Source: Candidatus Nitrotoga sp. CP45
GTDB lineage: Bacteria > Bacteroidota > Bacteroidia > Flavobacteriales > Flavobacteriaceae
Reading direction: 5' to 3'
DNA length: 9,264 nucleotides
NCBI GenBank assembly: GCA_943329165.2
Contig: CALQCV020000060.1
Location: 1 to 9,264 of the forward strand
Part shown: one piece after another, positions 4,717 to 9,264 of the stretch
How positions within the stretch are numbered: position 1 is the stretch's first letter
Layout of the letters: the number at the start of each line of letters is the position of its first letter
Position numbers and translations under genes: made by a program
The notes under the pieces: generated by a model
Database searches by the model: none
Seen by the model: the letters and a program-made list of their open reading frames with translations, nothing else
Told to the model about the DNA's origin: nothing

Positions 4717-6810
4717 ATGAGCTTTTTTAATAAATATTCGCCTTTCATTAACTTACTTGTATTTTTCCTTGTCGTCAATATCATTCTTAGAATTGTACTT
4801 CTCTTCCACCCTATTACCCAATCGACTTTTGGAATTTTTGAAATCATTACCATATTTTCATTTGGGTTGTTTTCTGATCTATTTGTATTTATCTTAGCTA
4901 GTGCTCTTTTGTGGCTGTATTTACTGTTTTTGTCTAATTCAAAATACGAAAAACCTTGGGGTTACATTATTTTTGGAGGATTACTCTCGCTACTTATATA
5001 TGTTTCATTTTTCAATACTATTCTCAATGAATATGGAGGTTCGTTGCCTGAAATTGGAATTAGTTTTATTGCACTAAAAACCTTTTTCTTCGGACTATTA
5101 TTGTTTTCACCTAAGTATCGAAAACAAATTCGATTGTTTTTGTACAGTAGTGCCATTTTTATTTTTGCCTTGATAATTGTTCAAAATGCCGTCAGCGAGT
5201 TCTTCTTTTGGAACGAGTTTGGCGTACGTTATAACTTCATTGCTGTTGATTATTTGGTTTACACAAACACTGTGATTGGTAACATTATGGAATCTTATCC
5301 TGTAATTCCGTTGTTTATTGGTGTTGGATTGATAACCGCTTTGTCTACTTATTTTATCGTAAAACATACAAAACCTTTTCTTTACAATCTTCCTTCATTT
5401 TCTGATAAGATTAAAGGATTGGTCACTTATGTAGTTTTATTTATAATTTCTTTGCTGGTGATTCCATTTTTTGCGAATCAAGAAAAGTCAACAAATGTCT
5501 TTACTAATGAGTTGCAGGCTGATGGTTTATACAAATTCTATGTAGCGTTTATCAATAATGAATTGGAGTTTCATAAATTTTATAAAACCCTTCCCGATGC
5601 AGAAGCATTTGCTTTATTACAAAAACAATTACCTGGAATTGGTAATGAAACTTCTTTGCGAACTATAAAAAACGACTCAGCAGAAATCCACAAAAATGTG
5701 GTGTTAATTACTATTGAAAGTTATAGTGCTGAATTCATGAAAGGCTACGGAAATGAAAAAAACATTACTCCGTTTCTAGATTCATTGGCTACTCAAAGTC
5801 TACAGTTTACGAATCTTTATGCAGTTGGAAATAGAACTGTCCGTGGTTTAGAAGCTGTTACGCTATGTTTGCCTCCAAGTGCTGCTGAAAGTGTGGTGAA
5901 GCGCGACGACAATAAAAACAAATTTTCTACAGGAAACCTATTTAAGCAAAGAGGTTATAATGTGAAATATATGTACGGTGGTGATGCATTTTTTGACAAT
6001 ATGAGTGATTTTTTTGGTGGCAATGGTTATGATATTGTGGATAAAAAAGCATTCACACCAGAGGAAATTACTTTTTCAAATATTTGGGGTGTTTGCGATG
6101 AAGATATGTATAACAAAGCCATCAAACTAATGAATACAGAAGCAAAGAAAAACAAGCCTTTCTTTAATCATATCATGACAGTTAGTAATCACAGGCCATT
6201 TACTTATCCAGAGCATAAGATAGATATCTCTGGAAAATCAAAATCGAGAGATGGTGGTGTGAAATATACCGATTATGCTTTGAAACAATTTTTTGCGATG
6301 GCTTCTAAGCAACCTTGGTTTAAAAATACTGTTTTTGTAATCTTGGCGGATCATTGTGCTTCAAGCTCAGGAAAAACCGAATTGCCTATGGACAAATATC
6401 ATATTCCGGCTTTTATTTATTCACCAGAATTCATTTCCCCAAAAGAAGAAAGAGTTCTAATGTCGCAAATTGATATTATGCCTACGCTGCTCGGATTATT
6501 AAATTTTACTTACTCCAGTAAATTTTACGGTCAAGATATATTTGCTACTGATTATAAACCAAGAGCCTTTGTAGCAACATATCAAGATTTAGGATTGATT
6601 AAGGATAATGTGTTGACAATTATTTCTCCCGTTAAAAAAGTGAAACAGTTTCAATTAATACCACAACCAAATTCTAAGTTAAAATCAGGCTTCCAACTAT
6701 TCTATGACGAAAATCCAATGACAACCTTGAGAACTGATTTAGTAAATGAAACAATTTCCTATTATCAGACAGCTGCCTATTTATTGAAAAACAAGAAATA
6801 CCAAAAATAA
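4717..6810 (+). CDS. LtaS-like membrane sulfatase-fold enzyme (697 aa)
   Basis: The N-terminal half has about six or seven membrane helices (near 10-30, 40-72, 82-102, 114-131, 138-158, 194-214 and 234-252). A large C-terminal alkaline-phosphatase/sulfatase domain (about 325-620) would lie in the periplasm. Motifs match the lipoteichoic-acid-synthase group: metal ligand E334 in LITIESYSAEF, nucleophile T374 in GNRTVRG, a substrate-site H492 in VSNHRPF, and the metal pair D545-H546 in ILADHCA. The nucleophile is Thr, not the Cys/Ser of true sulfatases, so it fits phosphoglycerol or phosphoethanolamine transferases acting on envelope lipids or glycans. A Gram-negative cell lacks lipoteichoic acid, so the true acceptor is unknown; similar proteins are widespread in Bacteroidota. 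The gene is monocistronic by layout and diverges from the two-component operon. A short tail (620-697) follows the catalytic core. Confidence 0.9.
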   Translation: MSFFNKYSPFINLLVFFLVVNIILRIVLLFHPITQSTFGIFEIITIFSFGLFSDLFVFILASALLWLYLLFLSNSKYEKPWGYIIFGGLLSLLIYVSFFNTILNEYGGSLPEIGISFIALKTFFFGLLLFSPKYRKQIRLFLYSSAIFIFALIIVQNAVSEFFFWNEFGVRYNFIAVDYLVYTNTVIGNIMESYPVIPLFIGVGLITALSTYFIVKHTKPFLYNLPSFSDKIKGLVTYVVLFIISLLVIPFFANQEKSTNVFTNELQADGLYKFYVAFINNELEFHKFYKTLPDAEAFALLQKQLPGIGNETSLRTIKNDSAEIHKNVVLITIESYSAEFMKGYGNEKNITPFLDSLATQSLQFTNLYAVGNRTVRGLEAVTLCLPPSAAESVVKRDDNKNKFSTGNLFKQRGYNVKYMYGGDAFFDNMSDFFGGNGYDIVDKKAFTPEEITFSNIWGVCDEDMYNKAIKLMNTEAKKNKPFFNHIMTVSNHRPFTYPEHKIDISGKSKSRDGGVKYTDYALKQFFAMASKQPWFKNTVFVILADHCASSSGKTELPMDKYHIPAFIYSPEFISPKEERVLMSQIDIMPTLLGLLNFTYSSKFYGQDIFATDYKPRAFVATYQDLGLIKDNVLTIISPVKKVKQFQLIPQPNSKLKSGFQLFYDENPMTTLRTDLVNETISYYQTAAYLLKNKKYQK

Positions 6811-6831
6811 GTTATTTTATCTACTTAAGGT

Positions 6832-6857
6832 TTTATCTAAAATTGAAAATAGATAAA
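6832..6857. repeat. AT-rich inverted repeat after the LtaS-like gene
   Basis: TTTATCTA (6832-6839) and TAGATAAA (6850-6857) form a perfect 8-bp stem around a 10-nt A-rich loop, 21 bp after the LtaS-like stop codon. No T run follows on either strand, so it is not a standard intrinsic terminator, although its position suits transcript 3' end protection. A direct copy of the left arm's TTTTATCTA occurs just before it, close to the stop codon. Confidence 0.35.
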
Positions 6858-6911
6858 CGAACTGTCGCTTTCTGGTACTCAAAATGGTTTACTATTGTTT
6901 GTTTTCTTTGT

Positions 6912-6919
6912 TATCTTTG
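6912..6919 (+). promoter_or_regulatory. -7 promoter element upstream of the serine peptidase gene
   Basis: TATCTTTG is a full match to the Bacteroidota -7 consensus TAnnTTTG and lies 31 bp before the ATG at 6951, giving a leader of roughly 25 nt. The -33 region is less clear: TTTA at 6888-6891 sits at 20-bp spacing. Together with the 140-bp gap from the preceding gene this suggests the peptidase is transcribed on its own. Confidence 0.5.
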
Positions 6920-6950
6920 AAATGCAGAAACAACCATTTTACCAGATCTA

Positions 6951-7991
6951 ATGACCAAAAACAATATGCTTCAGAAACAGTTAGAATTAACGCACGAGCA
7001 AACTTCTCCACTGTTCAGAATCATGTGGGTACAAAATAGTAACGATCCAAACAGAAGACATTTTGACAACAACATTTGTGCGTTTCACATTGGAAATGGT
7101 TATATATTATCGGTAGCACATAATTTAAAAGCAGAAGCCAGACATTTTAAATCGATTGAGAATGGCATTTATCTAACTAATATTTTTCCTTATCTAAATA
7201 CAGAGCAAGCCCAACTTTTTGAAACCTGCTATCCATTTGATATTACCACCGGAAAAAGATATTGGAACAGTAACGATCCAAATGAATTTCAATTAGTTAT
7301 CGATACACTAAAACAAATCAATTTTGATACACGTTGGATTACAATGACAGAGCGTTTAATTTGTAAACCCTATTTGGTGGTACAATTCAAAGACAATCAA
7401 TTTTATAATAATTCTGAATTGACTATTCATTTTAATGACGCTACTTCTTTTGCAGAGCCAAGTATTAATCGTCATACTTTTTTACTAGAAGTAGCTTTGG
7501 TCGAAGCTTATTATAATGAAGATATTGCGTTATACAAAGTAGTAAACACACCGCAAGTTGTAATTGATGCGATGCCAAGTCTTGAAATAGATTATAATAT
7601 CTTAAACGATAATCTGGAAAACTATTATTGCCTGCAAAGTTCGCCTACTAGCGAAATTGGGAAACTAATTAACAAAGCACAGATAGAGGGTTTTACAGAG
7701 CATTTTGCTATCTATCACGATCGGATTGGAGGAAACTATAATCTCGAAGGATTACGTTACTTAATCAAAGGCTATTTTAGATTTGGTTCTTCGGGTGCGC
7801 CATATGTGGTTTATGATTCCACTACCAATACTTTCAAAGTAAACGCCATACAAAGCGAAGCGTGTCCAATACAACTTTCCATTAACAACCATCGTGACGG
7901 CAATTTTCAATACATTAATGCGATTGCTTCACCCTTGCAGATTATTCAAGAAAAATTGGAAAAGCATTTAACTAAAAAAGACGCATCATAA
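6951..7991 (+). CDS. Trypsin-fold serine peptidase-like protein, no signal peptide (346 aa)
   Basis: The three catalytic regions of a chymotrypsin-fold peptidase can be read in order. The histidine region is AFHIGNGYILSVAHNL (44-59), with H57 as the probable base. The aspartate is D191 in YYNEDIALYKV (187-197), and the serine is S281 in FRFGSSGAPYVVY (276-288), so GSSGAP replaces trypsin's GDSGGP. The serine loop lacks the zymogen-type Asp, as in many bacterial and viral members. The spacing between His and Asp (134 residues) is longer than in simple trypsins and includes an insertion around 60-175. There is no signal peptide, membrane helix or PDZ domain, so this is not an HtrA/DegP protease and should stay in the cytosol unless exported by another route. 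Target unknown. It has its own promoter motif and is convergent with the E1 gene with a 21-bp gap. ATG 6951 was chosen; an alternative is ATG 6966. The hexapeptide NSNDPN occurs twice (29-34, 106-111). Confidence 0.75.
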   Translation: MTKNNMLQKQLELTHEQTSPLFRIMWVQNSNDPNRRHFDNNICAFHIGNGYILSVAHNLKAEARHFKSIENGIYLTNIFPYLNTEQAQLFETCYPFDITTGKRYWNSNDPNEFQLVIDTLKQINFDTRWITMTERLICKPYLVVQFKDNQFYNNSELTIHFNDATSFAEPSINRHTFLLEVALVEAYYNEDIALYKVVNTPQVVIDAMPSLEIDYNILNDNLENYYCLQSSPTSEIGKLINKAQIEGFTEHFAIYHDRIGGNYNLEGLRYLIKGYFRFGSSGAPYVVYDSTTNTFKVNAIQSEACPIQLSINNHRDGNFQYINAIASPLQIIQEKLEKHLTKKDAS

Positions 7992-8012
7992 AAGCTTCTT
8001 TTCCTTAGAAGT

Positions 8013-9264
8013 CTAATAAGCTAAAAGGGTTAACAATTCTTTCTCAAATCGTTCCTTTGGCAAATACTGATCTTCCAATGCTTTTATAAACGGAATAGCA
8101 CTTTCTAAACTTCCAACTCTTCTTACTGGTGCATCCAAATATTCAAAACATTGTTCCATAATCATGGCCGAAATATCGCTGGCCACTCCACCAAATAATG
8201 TGTCTTCCTGCAAAATAATTACTTTATTAGTTTTCTTTACCGATGCAAAAATAGCTTCGGTATCTAACGGTTGTAATGTTCTCAAATCCAATAAATCGGC
8301 ACTTATTTGTGGATGTTTGCTTAGTGTATCTAATGCCCAATGTACTCCGGCTCCAAACGAAATGATAGTTAGTTGCGTTCCTTCTTTCAACAAAGCTGCT
8401 TTCCCAAACGGAATAGTATAATAATCTGATGGCACATCTTGATACACCGAACGATATAATTGTTTGTGCTCAAAGAACATAACCGGATTTGGATCGTTAA
8501 TCGCTGTATTCAATAAACCTTTCACGTCATACGGAAATGCAGGATAGACTACTTTCAAGCCCGGAGTTTTGGTAAACCAAGCTTCATTTGTTTGCGAATG
8601 AAACGGTCCGGCTTGTGTACCACCACCGCAAGGCATGCGAACAACCACATCGGCTTTTTCATTCCAACGGTAATGCTGTTTCGCTAATAAATTCACAATT
8701 GGATTAAATCCGGTAGAAACGAAATCAGCAAACTGCATTTCAACAACTGCTTTATGTCCGTTGATAGACAATCCCATTGCGGCAGAAACGACAGCACTTT
8801 CACAAATTGGTGTATTGCGAACTCTTTCCTTTCCAAACTGGTCTACAAAACCATCCGTAATTTTAAATGCTCCACCATATTCAGCAATATCCTGTCCCAT
8901 AATAACCAAGTTGTCATGACGTTCCATTGATTGGCGTAACGCATTCGAAATCGCATCTACAACTCTAATATTTTCAACTTTATCAGAAGGATTAACTTCT
9001 TCAAAATCATAGGGTTTGTATACATCACCTAATTCTTCTTCTAAATTAGCGACAACTTCTGGTTCAGCTTGTGTAATGGCCCAATGCTCATCTATTTCTT
9101 TCTTGATAGCTTCCGTTATTTTTCCATCCTCTTCTTCAGAAAGTACACTGATTTGAGTCAACCATTCTTTGTAATTTGAAATTGGATCTTTAATTTTCCA
9201 CATATCCATCAGCTCCTGCGGAACATATTTAGTACCACTCGCCTCTTCGTGACCACGCATTCTG
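8013..9264 (-). CDS. Fused alpha/beta E1 component of a 2-oxoacid dehydrogenase, C-terminal part
   Basis: The frame is open to the right edge (the codon before the apparent first Met reads Arg, giving RMRGHEEASG), so the gene begins outside the window. The first ~30 residues (counted from that Met), RGHEEASGTKYVP...WKIKDPI, are the end of an E1-alpha domain. A charged linker runs to about 95, and a complete E1-beta domain follows: IRVVDAISNALRQSM, GQDIAEYGGAFK (122-133), ICESAVVSAAMGLSINGHKA, and GPFHSQTNEAWF (218-229) with H221 as the active-site histidine; the transketolase C-terminal domain covers about 290-410. With its lipoyl-E2 and E3 partners, this thiamine-diphosphate enzyme decarboxylates a 2-oxoacid and acylates lipoate. 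The single-chain alpha/beta arrangement is known in Bacteroidota; branched-chain 2-oxoacids are the likelier substrate because these bacteria usually carry separate pyruvate dehydrogenase subunits, but substrate cannot be fixed from this fragment. Confidence 0.93.
   Translation of the reverse strand, partial: RMRGHEEASGTKYVPQELMDMWKIKDPISNYKEWLTQISVLSEEEDGKITEAIKKEIDEHWAITQAEPEVVANLEEELGDVYKPYDFEEVNPSDKVENIRVVDAISNALRQSMERHDNLVIMGQDIAEYGGAFKITDGFVDQFGKERVRNTPICESAVVSAAMGLSINGHKAVVEMQFADFVSTGFNPIVNLLAKQHYRWNEKADVVVRMPCGGGTQAGPFHSQTNEAWFTKTPGLKVVYPAFPYDVKGLLNTAINDPNPVMFFEHKQLYRSVYQDVPSDYYTIPFGKAALLKEGTQLTIISFGAGVHWALDTLSKHPQISADLLDLRTLQPLDTEAIFASVKKTNKVIILQEDTLFGGVASDISAMIMEQCFEYLDAPVRRVGSLESAIPFIKALEDQYLPKERFEKELLTLLAY

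Noticed and set aside
4962..5367. Two minus-strand open frames opposite the LtaS-like membrane region
   Set aside because: Shadows of a membrane-helix coding region; low-complexity translations with no motif.
7995..8011. CTTCT/AGAAG hairpin between the peptidase and E1 genes
   Set aside because: Only five pairs and no T tract; position between convergent genes is suggestive but the structure is too weak to call.
8164..8421. Plus-strand open frame opposite the E1-beta C-terminal domain
   Set aside because: The minus-strand frame carries continuous E1 motifs across this stretch; the opposite frame has none.

Overview
The window looks like chromosomal DNA from a flavobacterium-like member of the Bacteroidota. 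The support is very AT-rich DNA, several good TAnnTTTG -7 promoter motifs of the Bacteroidota type, A-rich rather than GGAGG leader sequences, an OmpA protein with thrombospondin type-3 calcium repeats, and a 2-oxoacid dehydrogenase E1 with alpha and beta parts in one chain. The genus is inferred from remembered protein similarity, not from a search.

Layout, left to right: (1) the C-terminal part of an OmpA-family outer-membrane/peptidoglycan-anchoring protein runs in from the left edge on the + strand and ends at a clear intrinsic terminator. (2) A 130-aa conserved flavobacterial protein follows on the + strand. (3) A convergent minus-strand hypothetical gene of 181 codons appears to start with TTG. 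(4) A 225-bp intergenic stretch holds an AT-rich hairpin and a 61-bp REP-like inverted repeat of the TGAGC-TGTCGAA type. (5) A minus-strand run codes for an OmpR-family response regulator, a membrane sensor histidine kinase and a small four-helix membrane protein (DUF2231-like). The regulator and kinase form a tight operon; the membrane protein follows 80 bp later with its own promoter-like motif and a near-palindrome just upstream. (6) Divergent from the regulator is a large LtaS-like membrane sulfatase-fold enzyme; the shared 148-bp region carries a 15-nt near-perfect palindrome. (7) A trypsin-fold serine peptidase without a signal peptide has its own -7 motif. (8) On the minus strand, convergent with the peptidase and running off the right edge, is a fused E1 alpha/beta 2-oxoacid dehydrogenase.

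Functionally this is mostly a housekeeping and cell-envelope neighbourhood: OmpA anchor, two-component sensing, an envelope phospho-transferase candidate and a central-metabolism enzyme. The plausible functional link is the two-component pair with its flanking membrane genes, the DUF2231-like protein downstream and the LtaS-like enzyme divergent. I see no CRISPR array, insertion sequence, tRNA, rRNA or phage module, and no recognisable multi-gene defence system. The points most worth checking are the lone non-secreted trypsin-like peptidase, the REP-like repeat, and the two palindromes flanking the two-component operon. No gene-free stretch exceeds 300 bases.
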